A stretch of 64,000 nucleotides of DNA from Lachnospiraceae bacterium (GCA_015057665.1 SVDY01000008.1:1-64000); one strand, 5' to 3'; positions 6,783 to 17,661 are shown, counted from the first letter of the stretch. Notes: generated by a model from the letters alone, not told the origin. A program made the numbers and translations.

Positions 6783-8066
6783 ATGAGTTTACAGGTTGAA
6801 AAGTTAGAGCATAATATGGCGAAACTTACTATAGAAGTAGATGCCGACAAATTTGTAGCTGCTATGAAGACAGCTTACAACAAAGAAAAAGGTAAAATGA
6901 ACATTCCAGGATTCCGTAAAGGCAAAGTGCCTATGGCTTATCTTGAAAAAATGTACGGACCAGAGATGTTTTATGAAGATGCTGCAAACACAGTAATCAA
7001 CAACGAATATCCTGTAGAAGTAATGGCTTCCGGGTTAGAAGTTGTATCTCAGCCGGAAATCGACGTAGTTCAGATTGAAAAAGGCAAAAACTTCATTTTC
7101 ACAGCAACAGTTGCATTAAAACCAGAAGTAACTTTAGGCCAGTATAAAGGTCTTGAAGTTGAAAAAATCAACGTGGAAGTTACAGATGAAGAAGTAGCAG
7201 CAGAACTTGTGAAAGAACAGGAAAAGAACGCAAGAGAAATCAACATCGAAGACAGAGCAGTAGTTGACGGTGATATCGTTAACATCGATTATGCTGGTAC
7301 ACAGGATGGCGTTGCATTTGATGGCGGTACAGCAGAAGGACAGACATTAGTAATCGGCTCCCACAGCTTCATTGAAGGTTTCGAAGAACAGATCATCGGA
7401 CACAATGTTGGTGATGAATTTGATATTAACGTAACATTCCCAGAACAGTATCATGCTCCTGAATTAGCTGGAAAACCTGCTGTATTTGCAATCAAACTTA
7501 ATGCAATCAAGGCAAAAGAACTTCCAGTTATCGACGATGATTTTGCTCAGGATGTTTCTGAATTCGATACACTTGATGAAATGAAAGCTGACATCAAAGC
7601 TAAGTTATTAGAAAAAGCTGAAAAAGCAGCTCAGACAGACAAAGAAAACGCTGTAATGGATAAAGTGATCGAAAACGCAGAGATGGATATTCCACAGGCA
7701 ATGATTGATTCTGAAGCAGAATACATGTTAAATGACTATGCTCAGAGATTACAGTACCAGGGTCTTTCCTTAGAACAGTATTTCCAGTTCACAGGCATGA
7801 CACAGGAAAAGATGATTGAAGAACTTCTTCCACAGGCTAAGAAAGCAATTCAGACAAGACTTGTATTAGAAGAAATCGTTAAAGCTGAAAATCTTGAAGC
7901 AACAGAAGAAGATTTAGAAGCTGAATTCGTAAAATTTGCTGAAATGTACCAGATGGAAGTTGAAAAAGTAAAATCTATCATGGCACCACAGATGGCATCC
8001 ATGAAGAATGACATCACTGTTCAGAAAGCAATCACTCTTGTAACAGAAGAAGCAAAAGAAATCTAA
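6783..8066 (+). CDS. tig: Trigger factor, ribosome-bound chaperone / prolyl isomerase
   Basis: A 427-residue protein of normal family length. It binds ribosomal protein L23 at the exit tunnel and shields nascent chains. The ribosome-binding signature GFRKGKVP lies in the N-terminal domain (about 43-50), an FKBP-type isomerase domain follows (about 160-245, VDGDIVNIDYAG and the FIEGFEEQIIGH segment), and the C-terminus is helical. The reading frame extends upstream to 6654, but AGGAGG at 6768-6773 and the promoter at 6676-6704 fix the start at 6783. A terminator separates it from clpP. Confidence 0.95.
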   Translation: MSLQVEKLEHNMAKLTIEVDADKFVAAMKTAYNKEKGKMNIPGFRKGKVPMAYLEKMYGPEMFYEDAANTVINNEYPVEVMASGLEVVSQPEIDVVQIEKGKNFIFTATVALKPEVTLGQYKGLEVEKINVEVTDEEVAAELVKEQEKNAREINIEDRAVVDGDIVNIDYAGTQDGVAFDGGTAEGQTLVIGSHSFIEGFEEQIIGHNVGDEFDINVTFPEQYHAPELAGKPAVFAIKLNAIKAKELPVIDDDFAQDVSEFDTLDEMKADIKAKLLEKAEKAAQTDKENAVMDKVIENAEMDIPQAMIDSEAEYMLNDYAQRLQYQGLSLEQYFQFTGMTQEKMIEELLPQAKKAIQTRLVLEEIVKAENLEATEEDLEAEFVKFAEMYQMEVEKVKSIMAPQMASMKNDITVQKAITLVTEEAKEI

Positions 8067-8081
8067 TTAAGATATTTTAAG

Positions 8082-8112
8082 AAAAATCCCATATTACCTA
8101 TGGGATTTTTCG
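8082..8112 (+). terminator. Intrinsic terminator between tig and clpP
   Basis: AAAAATCCCAT / ATGGGATTTTT with an ATTACCT-type loop. Partial read-through into clpP is possible because no obvious clpP promoter is seen. Confidence 0.8.
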
Positions 8113-8149
8113 TGTATTGAACAAAGTATAAAAAATAAGGAGGTAACCC

Positions 8150-8734
8150 ATGAGTTTAGTACCTTATGTCGTAGAACAAACGAGCCGTGGAGAAAGATCT
8201 TATGATATTTACTCCAGACTTTTAAAAGACCGTATCATTTTCCTTGATGGGGAAGTAAATGATGCAAGCGCGAGTATTATTGTTGCACAGCTTTTATTCT
8301 TAGAAGCAGAAGATCCGGGCAAAGATATCAATCTTTACATCAACAGTCCGGGAGGCTCTGTAACAGCGGGCATGGCTATTTATGATACTATGCAGTACAT
8401 CAAATGTGACGTTTCTACAATCTGTATCGGTATGGCAGCAAGTATGGGCGCATTTCTGCTTGCAGGCGGAGCAAAGGGCAAACGTATGATTCTTCCAAAT
8501 GCAGAAGTAATGATTCATCAGCCATCCGGCGGAGCAAGAGGCCAGGCAACAGAAATCAAGATCGTAGCAGAGAACATTCTCCGTACACGTACTAAGTTAA
8601 ACAAAATCATGGCGGAAAATACAGGAAAGCCTTTAGAAGTAATTGAAGTAGATACAGAGAGAGACAATTATATGACAGCAGAGGAAGCTGTTGCATACGG
8701 TCTTGTAGACCAGGTAATTGAAAAAAGAAATTAA
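8150..8734 (+). CDS. clpP: ATP-dependent Clp protease proteolytic subunit
   Basis: A 194-residue serine peptidase that forms the double-heptamer chamber used by ClpX and other Clp ATPases. The triad is complete: Ser98 in GMAASMGAF, His123 in MIHQPSGG, Asp172. The oxyanion segment SPGGSV is present. AAGGAGG precedes the ATG. clpX follows 22 bases after the stop with no terminator, so they form one transcript. A second ClpX-like ATPase at 22788 may also use this ClpP. Confidence 0.97.
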   Translation: MSLVPYVVEQTSRGERSYDIYSRLLKDRIIFLDGEVNDASASIIVAQLLFLEAEDPGKDINLYINSPGGSVTAGMAIYDTMQYIKCDVSTICIGMAASMGAFLLAGGAKGKRMILPNAEVMIHQPSGGARGQATEIKIVAENILRTRTKLNKIMAENTGKPLEVIEVDTERDNYMTAEEAVAYGLVDQVIEKRN

Positions 8735-8756
8735 TTTTTAGTAAAGAGGTGACTAA

Positions 8757-10040
8757 GTGGCAACTCGTACAGAAAATAAAACAATGAGATGTTCTTTCTG
8801 CGGCCGTACTCAGGAACAGGTAAGAAAGTTATTTACCGGTCCGAAAGCATGCATCTGTGACGAATGTGTCGGTGTATGTGTGGAGATGTTAGAAGAAGAT
8901 TATGTTGAATTTCATGAGGAAGACGGCATTCATCTTTTAAAACCTATGGAGATTAAGGCATTTCTGGATGAGCATGTAATCGGACAGGATGATGCGAAGA
9001 AAGTTCTGGCTGTATCTGTATACAATCATTACAAACGTATTATGAGCGGTATGGATTCTGATGTGGAGATTCAGAAATCCAACATTATTATGCTGGGACC
9101 AACAGGTTCCGGTAAAACACTGCTCGCGCAGACTCTTGCCAAACTTCTCAATGTTCCATTTGCAATTGCAGATGCAACAGCCCTGACAGAAGCCGGATAT
9201 GTTGGTGAAGACGTAGAGAATATTCTTCTTAAAATTATCCAGGCAGCAGATTATGATATTGAACGTGCAGAGCACGGAATTATTTACATTGATGAGATTG
9301 ACAAAATTACCAGAAAATCTGAAAATACATCAATCACTCGAGATGTATCCGGGGAAGGTGTTCAGCAGGCTCTTCTGAAAATCCTGGAAGGAACAGTGGC
9401 TTCTGTTCCACCTCAGGGAGGAAGAAAACATCCTCATCAGGAATTCATTCAGATTGATACAACCAATATCTTATTTATCTGCGGCGGTGCATTTGATGGG
9501 TTAGAGAAAATTATTGAAAGCCGAATCGGCAAAAAATCCATCGGTTTTAATGCAGACATTGAAGAACAGCGTAAAAAGAATTTAAGCGAATTATTAAAGC
9601 AGGCACTTCCACAGGATTTCGTTAAATTCGGTTTAATTCCTGAATTTATCGGCCGTGTTCCAGTGGTGGTATCTTTAGATCAGTTAGATGAAGAAGCACT
9701 TGTACGTATCCTTACAGAACCTAAGAATGCAATTGTAAAACAGTACAAGAAATTATTTGAACTGGACGGCGTAGAAGCTGAGATTGAGGAAGATGCATTG
9801 GTTGCAATTGCCAAAAAAGCAATTGCAAGAAACACAGGTGCCCGTGGTCTTCGTTCTATTATGGAAAAAGTTATGATGGATATGATGTATATCATTCCGT
9901 CAGATGATACTATCGTTGGATGCCGCATTACAAAAGAGGCGGTAGAAGGAACAGAAGAACCGATCCTTACATATGGGGAGAAAAATCTTTCGTCCAAAAA
10001 GAAAAAACGAACAAGAAAACAGGAAGACGATATTGCATAG
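8757..10040 (+). CDS. clpX: ClpX, unfoldase subunit of ClpXP
   Basis: A 427-residue AAA+ unfoldase. It has an N-terminal C4 zinc-binding domain (Cys12, 15, 34, 37), Walker A GPTGSGKT (114-121), pore loop GYVG (147-150), Walker B YIDE, the RKH loop (223-225) that recognises ssrA-type tags, and the IGF loop (262-264) that docks on ClpP. The start is a GTG at 8757, placed 5 bases after AGAGGTG; the next in-frame ATG would cut into the zinc domain. lon follows at once. Confidence 0.97.
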   Translation: MATRTENKTMRCSFCGRTQEQVRKLFTGPKACICDECVGVCVEMLEEDYVEFHEEDGIHLLKPMEIKAFLDEHVIGQDDAKKVLAVSVYNHYKRIMSGMDSDVEIQKSNIIMLGPTGSGKTLLAQTLAKLLNVPFAIADATALTEAGYVGEDVENILLKIIQAADYDIERAEHGIIYIDEIDKITRKSENTSITRDVSGEGVQQALLKILEGTVASVPPQGGRKHPHQEFIQIDTTNILFICGGAFDGLEKIIESRIGKKSIGFNADIEEQRKKNLSELLKQALPQDFVKFGLIPEFIGRVPVVVSLDQLDEEALVRILTEPKNAIVKQYKKLFELDGVEAEIEEDALVAIAKKAIARNTGARGLRSIMEKVMMDMMYIIPSDDTIVGCRITKEAVEGTEEPILTYGEKNLSSKKKKRTRKQEDDIA

Positions 10041-10051
10041 GAGGAAGTAAG

Positions 10052-12367
10052 ATGAGTATAAAAGTTATGCCTATGCTTCCTTTGCGCGGAAAAATCGTTT
10101 TTCCACATACAGCAATTTATTTTGACGTTTCCCGTAAAAAATCTATCCTGGCATTAGAAGAAGCCATGAACAATGATCAGCTGATTTTTCTGCCAGGTCA
10201 GATTGACGCCAATATTGAAGATCCTATCCCGGAAGATATCTATGATGTAGGAACCGTAGCCCGCTTAAAACAGCTGGTAAAATTACCACAGGGCCTTGTC
10301 CGTGTTCTGGCAGAAGGTATCTGCAGAAGTAAAATTATTGAAGTTTGTGAAACAGATCCACATTTTCGAGTAGAATTACTGGAAGAAGATCTTCAGGAAA
10401 ATGTATTAGAAGAAAAAGAACAAGATGCATATATGCAGTCTCTCATTGAAGCTGTGGAAATGTATGCGGCAGAAAGTCCTAAATTCAATGAAAATTTCAT
10501 TTTTCAGCTCAGAGCTATGACAGACTTGGATGTTCTGATCGATGAGATTTCCAATACTTTAGCCTTCCATGTGACTGACAAACAGGCAGTACTGGAGGAG
10601 TTCCATGTAACACGCAGAGTGGAGAAACTTCTTGTTATCTTAAATCAGGAGATTGAAATCCTGAAAATCAGAAAAGAAGTACAGGGAAAAGTCAAGGAAA
10701 GTGTTGATAAGGGACAGCGTGATTATTATCTCCGAGAACAGATGAAAGTCATCCGTGAAGAGCTTGGGGAAGAAAATATTGCTGATGATGCCAGCGAATA
10801 TAAGGAAAAAACAAAGAATTTAAAGGCATCTAAGGAAGTAAAGGAAAAACTATATAAAGAGATTAAACGTTTTCAGGCTATGCCTGCTGCCTCCAGTGAG
10901 AGCAGCATGATGAGGGGCTATATTGAGACGATTCTTGAGATGCCATGGAATAAGGCATCCAAGGACAACAAAGATATCAAAAAGGCATTTCAGATTCTGG
11001 AAGAAGACCATTACGGCCTTCATAAAGTAAAAGAACGCATTATTGAGTTTCTTGCTGTGAGAACTCTTACAAAAAAAGGAGATGCACCGATCATCTGTCT
11101 TGTGGGGCCTCCGGGAACCGGGAAAACTTCTATTGCCCGTTCCATTGCCCGTGCCATGAACAAAAAATACGTAAGAATCTCCCTTGGCGGAGTGAGAGAT
11201 GAAGCAGAGATTCGAGGACATAGAAGGACTTATCTTGGTTCTATGCCGGGACGCATTGCAGAAGGGATTAAACAGGCCGGAGTAAAGAATCCGCTTATGC
11301 TTCTTGATGAGATTGATAAAGTCAGCAGTGATTATAAGGGAGACACAGCCTCTGCCTTATTAGAAGTTCTGGATGGAGAACAGAATGTGAATTTCCGTGA
11401 TCATTTCCTGGAACTCCCTCTTGATTTAAGTGATGTCTTCTTTGTAGCTACAGCCAATGATCTTGATACCATTGCCAAACCTCTTCTTGACCGTATGGAG
11501 ATTATTGAAGTAAGCAGTTATACAGAGAATGAAAAGTATCACATCGCAACAGATTATCTTGTATCCAAACAGATGGAGAAAAACGGATTAAAACCGGAAC
11601 AGCTTATCATTGAAGATGAAGTAATCTATGAAATTATCCGTTCATACACAAGAGAGGCTGGAGTGCGAAGTCTGGAACGTAAGATTGGCCAGGTTGCAAG
11701 ACGAACTGCAAGAAAAATTTTGGAAACAGGCATTGAATCAGTTACGGTTACAAAAGAGAATTTGAAAGAATTTCTTGATAATCCGATTTTTTCACAGGAA
11801 GAGAATCAGTTAAAACCGGAGATCGGTATTGTGACAGGTCTTGCATGGACTCCTGTTGGGGGAGATACCCTTTCTATCGAAGTGAATATTATGCCTGGAA
11901 AAGGAAACTTTGAACTGACAGGCCGCCTTGGAGATGTAATGAAAGAATCTGCAAGAGCAGGAATCAGTTATATTCGTTCTGTCAGCAGCCAGTTTGAAAT
12001 TACAAAAGAATTTTTTGAGCAGAATGATATCCATATTCATATTCCGGAAGGAGCGGTGCCTAAAGATGGTCCGTCTGCCGGAATCACGATGGCTACAGCT
12101 ATGCTGTCAGCAATTACAAAGACTGCTGTCAGAGGAGATGTTGCCATGACAGGAGAGATTACACTTCGAGGAAGAGTACTTCCAATTGGAGGGCTCAAAG
12201 AAAAAATTCTTGCTGCCAAGGTGAAAGGAATCAAGGAAATCCTTGTGCCAATTCAGAACGAAAAAGATGTGAAGGAATTAGAACCAGAGATTACAAATGG
12301 TGTGACAATTACTTTCGTAAGTCATATGAATGAAGTAATTGAAAAAGCATTTGTAAAAGAACTATAG
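10052..12367 (+). CDS. lon: ATP-dependent protease Lon
   Basis: A 771-residue Lon (LonA type): N-terminal substrate domain ([12 protein letters not shown]), central AAA+ module with Walker A GPPGTGKT near 352, and C-terminal peptidase domain with catalytic Ser675 in [13 protein letters not shown] and the partner Lys about 43 residues on. It degrades damaged and short-lived regulatory proteins in the cytosol. The frame is open upstream into clpX, but the GAGGAAG box right after the clpX stop sets the ATG at 10052. It is followed by engB in the same direction. Confidence 0.96.
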   Translation: MSIKVMPMLPLRGKIVFPHTAIYFDVSRKKSILALEEAMNNDQLIFLPGQIDANIEDPIPEDIYDVGTVARLKQLVKLPQGLVRVLAEGICRSKIIEVCETDPHFRVELLEEDLQENVLEEKEQDAYMQSLIEAVEMYAAESPKFNENFIFQLRAMTDLDVLIDEISNTLAFHVTDKQAVLEEFHVTRRVEKLLVILNQEIEILKIRKEVQGKVKESVDKGQRDYYLREQMKVIREELGEENIADDASEYKEKTKNLKASKEVKEKLYKEIKRFQAMPAASSESSMMRGYIETILEMPWNKASKDNKDIKKAFQILEEDHYGLHKVKERIIEFLAVRTLTKKGDAPIICLVGPPGTGKTSIARSIARAMNKKYVRISLGGVRDEAEIRGHRRTYLGSMPGRIAEGIKQAGVKNPLMLLDEIDKVSSDYKGDTASALLEVLDGEQNVNFRDHFLELPLDLSDVFFVATANDLDTIAKPLLDRMEIIEVSSYTENEKYHIATDYLVSKQMEKNGLKPEQLIIEDEVIYEIIRSYTREAGVRSLERKIGQVARRTARKILETGIESVTVTKENLKEFLDNPIFSQEENQLKPEIGIVTGLAWTPVGGDTLSIEVNIMPGKGNFELTGRLGDVMKESARAGISYIRSVSSQFEITKEFFEQNDIHIHIPEGAVPKDGPSAGITMATAMLSAITKTAVRGDVAMTGEITLRGRVLPIGGLKEKILAAKVKGIKEILVPIQNEKDVKELEPEITNGVTITFVSHMNEVIEKAFVKEL

Positions 12368-12383
12368 TATCAGGGAGGAACAT

Positions 12384-13100
12384 ATGCATATTATAAAGAA
12401 TGTAAATTTAGAAATTGTATGTGGTATTACAAGTAAGCTTCCGGATACGAAACTTCCAGAAGTTGCATTTGCCGGCAAATCAAATGTTGGAAAGTCATCT
12501 TTGATCAATGGGCTTATGAACCGTAAGGCATACGCAAGAACATCTGCCCAGCCTGGAAAAACTCAGACGATCAATTATTATAATATCAATGACGAATTGT
12601 ATTTTGTTGACCTGCCTGGCTACGGATATGCGAAAGTATCCAAAGATGTCAGTGTGAAATGGGGCAAGATGATTGAAGATTATCTTCATCAGTCCAGACA
12701 GCTTCGTCTTGTATTTCTGTTAATTGATATCCGTCATGATCCGTCTGAGAATGACCGTATCATGTACAACTGGATTGTAGATCATGGTTTTAATCCGGTG
12801 ATTATTGCAACTAAAGTGGATAAATTGAAACGAAGCCAGATTCAGAAACATGTAAAGATGATCCGTACAGGACTGGAAGTAGTAGAAGGCACACCGATCA
12901 TTCCTTATTCTGCCATTACCAAACAGGGCAGGGATGAAATCTGGGAGCTCATGGAAGAATTTGTTCTCATGGAAGATGTTCTCATGGAAGATGTTCTTAT
13001 GGAAGATGTTCTTATGGAAGATGTTCTCATGGAAGAATCTGTTCCTGGTTCAGAGCCGGAAGATTCTGAAAAAGAAAGCATGGAGAATACAGAAGTATAA
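12384..13100 (+). CDS. engB: Ribosome biogenesis GTPase EngB/YsxC with repeated acidic tail
   Basis: A 238-residue GTPase needed for late 50S subunit assembly. GTP-binding motifs: GKSNVGKS (G1), the Thr of TSAQPGKT (G2), DLPGYGYA (G3), TKVDKL (G4) and SAI (G5). The usual family length is near 200; the extra residues are a C-terminal tail made of VLMED repeated five times, then a Glu/Ser-rich end. The tail is encoded by a 15-base tandem repeat. GGAGG precedes the ATG, and a terminator shared with the convergent gene follows. Confidence 0.94.
   Translation: MHIIKNVNLEIVCGITSKLPDTKLPEVAFAGKSNVGKSSLINGLMNRKAYARTSAQPGKTQTINYYNINDELYFVDLPGYGYAKVSKDVSVKWGKMIEDYLHQSRQLRLVFLLIDIRHDPSENDRIMYNWIVDHGFNPVIIATKVDKLKRSQIQKHVKMIRTGLEVVEGTPIIPYSAITKQGRDEIWELMEEFVLMEDVLMEDVLMEDVLMEDVLMEESVPGSEPEDSEKESMENTEV
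12963..13037 (+). repeat. 15-bp coding minisatellite in engB (5 copies)
   Basis: Five head-to-tail copies of GTTCTCATGGAAGAT, with a C/T change in the third and fourth and AA at the last end. Each encodes VLMED. The unit is a multiple of three, so copy changes would keep the frame. Confidence 0.9.
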
Positions 13101-13125
13101 CAGAAAAGTAGAATAGCATGATAAA

Positions 13126-13154
13126 AAAGAGACCGTATTATCGGTCTCTTTCTT
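13126..13154. terminator. Bidirectional terminator between engB and DUF4364 gene
   Basis: AAAGAGACCG / CGGTCTCTTT around TATTAT, with T-rich flanks on both strands. Confidence 0.85.
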
Positions 13155-13168
13155 CGTATAAAATAAGT

Positions 13169-13702
13169 TTATTCTTCCTGTGGTGCTGATAATAAAAGTT
13201 TTTGAATCAGATAGTTATAAACTTCCTCAGAATCTTTCTGCCAGTGATCGCAGATGTAGATTGCCTGTTCTTTTGTTACTACGTTTAATTTGAGTTCCAA
13301 AAGCGTAGACTTTTTTTCTTTAATCTGACAATGAACCATATATTCTTTGTCAATAGGATAGTAATCAGCCTGGAGATCGATTTCTTTGCGAAGCTGGTAT
13401 TTCTTAGTAGCAAAAAATGTCATAATATCATCTTTGATTGGGGAAGGAAGTTTGGAACCAAACATGGAGATGGTTTCCCTTCCGGCTTCTGTAATGATAT
13501 ATCGGGTACTGTTTCTTACATTTTCAGAAAGAATTAATTCAGAAGACTGCAGGTCATAGATTGTCTGCTGTAAAGTAAAATAATCGGTATATCCTTTCTC
13601 TAATATGAACTCGGAAATCTGGGAATTGGTTAGTGGGAAATCCAGATTGTCAAGCATATAGAGGAGGATCAGTTTATATAATGTAAAAGAATCTGCTGCC
13701 AT
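13169..13702 (-). CDS. DUF4364 family protein
   Basis: A 177-residue protein that fits the DUF4364 family of Clostridia. The N-terminal 75 residues (LYKLILLYMLDNLDFPLTN, ISEFILEKGYTDYFTLQQ, LILSEN...RYIITEAG) have the layout of a winged-helix DNA-binding domain; the C-terminal half is of mixed alpha/beta character. It may be a transcription regulator, but no target is known. It starts 3 bases after the stop of the radical SAM gene in the same direction, so they are co-transcribed. Confidence 0.8.
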   Translation of the reverse strand: MAADSFTLYKLILLYMLDNLDFPLTNSQISEFILEKGYTDYFTLQQTIYDLQSSELILSENVRNSTRYIITEAGRETISMFGSKLPSPIKDDIMTFFATKKYQLRKEIDLQADYYPIDKEYMVHCQIKEKKSTLLELKLNVVTKEQAIYICDHWQKDSEEVYNYLIQKLLLSAPQEE

Positions 13703-13705
13703 ATG

Positions 13706-14614
13706 TTATCCTTCCTTTCTTCCCTGCCAGGTGTTTCGTTCTTTTAATCTTTTTTGAATACCGTTTAAAACGGCTCTTTTATTCAGACTCCAAAGCGGAG
13801 CAATGAGCAATTCCTTTGGACCGTCGCCTGTCATGCGATGAACAACAATATCTTTTCTTAAATATTCCAGACAGTCAATGACAAGATCAATATATTGTTC
13901 CTGTTGAAAAACAGGAAATCCTGTTTCCTTATAATAATCCGCTAAATCTGTACCTTTTAAAATATGAAGCATGGATAGTTTAATTCCATCGATAGGAATG
14001 GAATTAAGGTAACGGATAGTCTGAAGCATCATTTCCGTTGTCTCACCGGGAAGACCTAAGATGACATGGACAACCACATTGAGTCCGGCTTCTTTGGCCC
14101 GGCAGACAGCATCTTCAAAAACAGGAAGGGTGTAACCTCTTCGTATAAAAGATGCAGTTTTTTCATGACAGGTCTGTAAGCCTAATTCAAGGTAGACCGG
14201 CTTTTTGAGATTGATTTCTCTTAGCAGGTTCATGGTTTCTGCCGGAAGGCAGTCAGGTCTGGTGCCGATGGCCAGTCCGACAATATCATCCGGGTGGATA
14301 GCTTCGTGGTATATCCGATCAAGATAGGAAAGAGGACCATAGGTGTTGGTAAATGCCTGAAAATAAGCAATATATTTCTTTCCTGTGTTTTTCCCGGAAA
14401 ATATGTTTTTAGCCCAATGAATCTGCTCTGTTACAGAAAGAGTTCTGTCCGCTGCGAAATCGCCGGAGCCTCCTGTGCTGCAGAAAATACAGCCGCCGGT
14501 TCCGATGGTGCCATCCCGGTTTGGACAGGTAAAACCTCCATCTAAAGAAAGCTTATATATTTTCTCACCAAAAACCTGACGATAATGAGTATTGAGTGTA
14601 TAAATTCTTTCCAT
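13706..14614 (-). CDS. TIGR01212-family radical SAM protein (YtqA-like)
   Basis: A 302-residue radical SAM enzyme. The iron-sulfur cluster is bound by Cys30, Cys42 and Cys45 (CPNRDGTIGTGGCIFC), a spacing typical of the TIGR01212/YhcC-YtqA group rather than the usual CX3CX2C. The barrel body has GLQT and HVILGLPGET segments. The reaction is not established from sequence alone; a role in RNA or small-molecule modification is possible. It lies between malic enzyme (upstream) and DUF4364 (downstream) on the minus strand, with spacings of 7 and 3 bases. Confidence 0.85.
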   Translation of the reverse strand: MERIYTLNTHYRQVFGEKIYKLSLDGGFTCPNRDGTIGTGGCIFCSTGGSGDFAADRTLSVTEQIHWAKNIFSGKNTGKKYIAYFQAFTNTYGPLSYLDRIYHEAIHPDDIVGLAIGTRPDCLPAETMNLLREINLKKPVYLELGLQTCHEKTASFIRRGYTLPVFEDAVCRAKEAGLNVVVHVILGLPGETTEMMLQTIRYLNSIPIDGIKLSMLHILKGTDLADYYKETGFPVFQQEQYIDLVIDCLEYLRKDIVVHRMTGDGPKELLIAPLWSLNKRAVLNGIQKRLKERNTWQGRKEG

Positions 14615-14621
14615 AAAATGT

Positions 14622-15773
14622 TTATCTGATATGGGCCTTTACAGCTTCACTTACTACAATGGCAAGACGTTCGTCAAAAGCCTGAGGCATAATATTTTCA
14701 TCATGAAGTTCTTCCGGTGATACAAGGCTCGCGATTGCGATAGCAGCTGCTACCTTCATCTCCTCTGTAATCTGAGATGCTCTGCCTTCTAATGCACCCT
14801 TGAAAATACCCGGGAAGGCCATAACGTTGTTGACCTGGTTTGGAAAATCAGAACGGCCTGTTCCTACAATACGGGCACCGGCTTCTTTTGCCAGATCCGG
14901 CATAATCTCAGGAACCGGATTTGCCATTGTAAAAAGAATAGAATCTGCGGCCATAGAAGATACCATCTCTTTTGACACAATTCCAGGTGCAGAAACACCG
15001 ACAAATATATCTGCTTCTTTCATAGCATCAGCAAGAGTTCCCTTTTCATTCTGAAGATTTGTAAAATTCATCATTTCTTTCTGCATCCAGTTAAGAGAAG
15101 GATCATCTTTATGAAGAATGCCCTGTATGTCACAAAGAATAATCTTGGTAAAGCCATAGTTTAAGAGCATCTTTGTAATTGCAATTCCGGCGGAACCGGC
15201 ACCATTAACAACAACGCGGCAGGATTCCTTTTCTTTTTTCACGATCTTTAAGGCATTGATAATACCTGCTAGAACTACAATGGCAGTTCCGTGCTGGTCA
15301 TCGTGAAAGACCGGAATCGTAAGAAGGTCATTCAAACGGCGTTCGATTTCAAAACAGCGTGGGGCTGAAATATCCTCCAGATTAATACCGCCAAAAGCAG
15401 GTGCAATGCGTACACAGGTCTCAATGATTTCTTCGGTATCCTGCGTGTCCAGGCAGATTGGAAATGCATTCACACCTGCAAACTCTTTGAATAATACTGC
15501 TTTTCCTTCCATAACAGGCATGGCTGCATGTGGTCCGATATTGCCAAGACCTAATACAGCGCTGCCGTCGGATATAACAGCAACAGTGTTGGATTTTATA
15601 GTATATTTATATACTGCTTCCTGATCTTTTGCGATTTCCTTACAAGGTTCAGCTACGCCTGGTGTATAGGCAAGTGCTAAATCTTCTCTGGAAGCAACAC
15701 GGCATTTGGAGGTTGTTTCGATTTTTCCATTCCATTGTTCGTGGAGAAGTAAAGCTTTTTCATTTGTTGTCAT
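14622..15773 (-). CDS. NAD(P)-dependent malic enzyme
   Basis: A 383-residue short-form malic enzyme that oxidatively decarboxylates malate to pyruvate. N-terminal YTPGVAEP, the substrate loop GSAVLGLGNIGP, metal site FHDDQHGTA and the Rossmann motif NGAGSAG are all visible. Six codons precede the chosen start in frame, but the ATG at 15773 sits 7 bases after AAGGAG, and the upstream ATG would overlap that site, so 15773 is taken. It leads a three-gene minus-strand run with its own promoter. Confidence 0.93.
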   Translation of the reverse strand: MTTNEKALLLHEQWNGKIETTSKCRVASREDLALAYTPGVAEPCKEIAKDQEAVYKYTIKSNTVAVISDGSAVLGLGNIGPHAAMPVMEGKAVLFKEFAGVNAFPICLDTQDTEEIIETCVRIAPAFGGINLEDISAPRCFEIERRLNDLLTIPVFHDDQHGTAIVVLAGIINALKIVKKEKESCRVVVNGAGSAGIAITKMLLNYGFTKIILCDIQGILHKDDPSLNWMQKEMMNFTNLQNEKGTLADAMKEADIFVGVSAPGIVSKEMVSSMAADSILFTMANPVPEIMPDLAKEAGARIVGTGRSDFPNQVNNVMAFPGIFKGALEGRASQITEEMKVAAAIAIASLVSPEELHDENIMPQAFDERLAIVVSEAVKAHIR

Positions 15774-15812
15774 ATCTTTTCTCCTTTTCATTCATAGTTT
15801 ACACATATATGT

Positions 15813-15841
15813 ATGATACCATTTTTTTGACTTTGATGCAA
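15813..15841 (-). promoter_or_regulatory. Promoter of malic enzyme gene
   Basis: On the minus strand: TTGCAT, 17-base spacer, TATCAT. It is divergent from, and close to, the rho promoter. Confidence 0.6.
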
Positions 15842-15856
15842 ACTCTAATAAAACAG

Positions 15857-15885
15857 TTTACAGAAGAATGAAACTTTATTATAAT
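15857..15885 (+). promoter_or_regulatory. Promoter of rho
   Basis: TTTACA (15857-15862), 17-base spacer, TATAAT (15880-15885). Confidence 0.65.
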
Positions 15886-15936
15886 TGGAAAAGTGAATGA
15901 AATGAACGAGTTATATAGACAGGAAGGAGAAATAGA

Positions 15937-17298
15937 ATGGATTATAACGCCCAGTCTTTAGCAGACTTAAGATTGCTTGCTAAAGAAAAAGGTCTAAAGG
16001 GTATCAGTACCTACAAAAAAAGCGAATTGATTGAACATCTTTTAAAATTAGAAAACTCTTCACCATCCAATGACACTTTCAAGTCAGAATCCCCACTTAT
16101 TCAAAAAGAAGAAAAAGAGAATATAGAACAGACAAAATCCTTTATACAGACCATGGATCCCAACGATATTTCATCTTTAGACAGTGGTGAAATTGCACAG
16201 GGAATTTTAGAAGTGATCCCCGATGGATTCGGATTTATCCGTTGTGCCAATTATCTTCCAGGTGAAAATGATATCTATGTTTCACCGGCCCAGATTAGAA
16301 GATTTAATTTGAAAACCGGTGATATTTTAAATGGTAAGATTCGAATTAAAACAGAGAAAGAGAAATTTCGTGCATTATTATATGTTAATTCTGTGAATGG
16401 ATGTCATCCTTACGAAGCCCAGAGACGATTGAACTTTGAAGATATGACTCCGATTTTTCCAAATGAGAGAATTCATCTGGAACACGCCAATTCTTCTATT
16501 CCGATGAGAATGGTAGATCTTCTTTCTCCTATTGGAAAGGGACAGCGCGGCATGATCGTATCTCCTCCAAAAACAGGAAAGACAACTTTATTAAAAGAGA
16601 TTGCATCAAGTATCAGTAAAAGCTATCCGGATATGAATCTTATTGTTTTGCTTATTGATGAAAGACCGGAAGAAGTAACGGATATCAAAGAATCCATTGA
16701 AGGACCAAATGTGGAAGTCATCTATTCCACTTTTGATGAATTGCCGGAACATCATAAACGAGTATCAGAGATGGTGCTGGAAAGAGCAAAACGCCTTGTG
16801 GAACATAAGAAAGATGTTGTGATTTTATTAGACAGCATTACCCGTCTTGCAAGAGCCTATAACCTTACGGTGCAGCCAAGCGGAAGAACTCTTACGGGAG
16901 GTCTTGACCCGGCAGCACTTCATATGCCGAAGAAATTCTTTGGTGCAGCCAGAAATATGAGAGAGGGAGGAAGCCTTACCATTCTGGCTACAGCATTAGT
17001 GGAAACTGGAAGCAGAATGGACGACGTAGTATTTGAAGAATTTAAAGGAACAGGCAACATGGAATTGGTCCTTGACCGTAAACTGTCTGAACGAAGGATT
17101 TTTCCAGCTGTTGACATTCAGAAATCAGGTACAAGAAGAGAGGATCTTCTGTTGTCAAAAGAAGAGCTGGATGTTTCTTATACAATTCATAAAGAATTAT
17201 CCGGACCAAAATCAGATGAAAATCTGGAAAAAGTCATTGGTTATTTCTTAAAAACAAAAAATAACGCAGAATTTGTAAAGCTGATCCGCAACCATTAA
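15937..17298 (+). CDS. rho: Transcription termination factor Rho
   Basis: A 453-residue hexameric RNA helicase. It has the N-terminal SAP-like helix ([15 protein letters not shown]), an OB-fold RNA site with GFGFIR and [12 protein letters not shown], Walker A PPKTGKT near 208-214, Walker [11 protein letters not shown], and the Q-loop region. AAGGAG precedes the ATG. A short Glu/Ser/Asn insertion between the first helix and the OB-fold (about 38-80) is shorter than in Actinobacteria. It is followed by rpmE, which has its own promoter. Confidence 0.96.
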   Translation: MDYNAQSLADLRLLAKEKGLKGISTYKKSELIEHLLKLENSSPSNDTFKSESPLIQKEEKENIEQTKSFIQTMDPNDISSLDSGEIAQGILEVIPDGFGFIRCANYLPGENDIYVSPAQIRRFNLKTGDILNGKIRIKTEKEKFRALLYVNSVNGCHPYEAQRRLNFEDMTPIFPNERIHLEHANSSIPMRMVDLLSPIGKGQRGMIVSPPKTGKTTLLKEIASSISKSYPDMNLIVLLIDERPEEVTDIKESIEGPNVEVIYSTFDELPEHHKRVSEMVLERAKRLVEHKKDVVILLDSITRLARAYNLTVQPSGRTLTGGLDPAALHMPKKFFGAARNMREGGSLTILATALVETGSRMDDVVFEEFKGTGNMELVLDRKLSERRIFPAVDIQKSGTRREDLLLSKEELDVSYTIHKELSGPKSDENLEKVIGYFLKTKNNAEFVKLIRNH

Positions 17299-17346
17299 AC
17301 AGACTTTTTAATGTAAAAATCATTTGTAAAAAGATAAAAAAACTGC

Positions 17347-17375
17347 TTGCAATTAAAAAAGGACTGTGCTACAAT
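17347..17375 (+). promoter_or_regulatory. Promoter of rpmE
   Basis: TTGCAA (17347-17352), 17-base spacer, TACAAT (17370-17375). Confidence 0.65.
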
Positions 17376-17460
17376 ACAAAAGATGTTTGAAAAAAGAAAC
17401 ACAAGATTGATTTCATCCCGAAATCAATATAAAAAATATATGGTGAAGAGGTGAAATGTA

Positions 17461-17661
17461 ATGCGCGAAGGTATCCATCCAAAATATTATCAGGCAAAAG
17501 TAGTATGCAACTGCGGTAATGAATTTGTAACAGGTTCTACAAAAGGTGACATCCACGTAGAAATTTGTTCTAAATGTCATTCTTTCTACACAGGACAGCA
17601 GAAAGCAGCTCAGGCTCGTGGACGTATTGATAAATTCAATCGTAAATACGGAGTTAAATAA
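17461..17661 (+). CDS. rpmE: 50S ribosomal protein L31, zinc-binding form
   Basis: A 66-residue L31 that bridges the two ribosomal subunits. It has the four zinc ligands Cys16, Cys18, Cys36 and Cys39, making it the zinc-containing (C+) form. The start follows AAGAGGTG. Strong terminator directly after, so it is monocistronic from the promoter at 17347. Confidence 0.97.
   Translation: MREGIHPKYYQAKVVCNCGNEFVTGSTKGDIHVEICSKCHSFYTGQQKAAQARGRIDKFNRKYGVK

Noticed and set aside
9920..10051. N-terminal extension of Lon into clpX
   Set aside because: The frame is an overlap within clpX; the ribosome site right after the clpX stop marks ATG 10052.
12934..13116. Met/Trp/Lys/Phe-rich frame over the engB repeat
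   Set aside because: It is the shifted frame of the 15-bp repeat.
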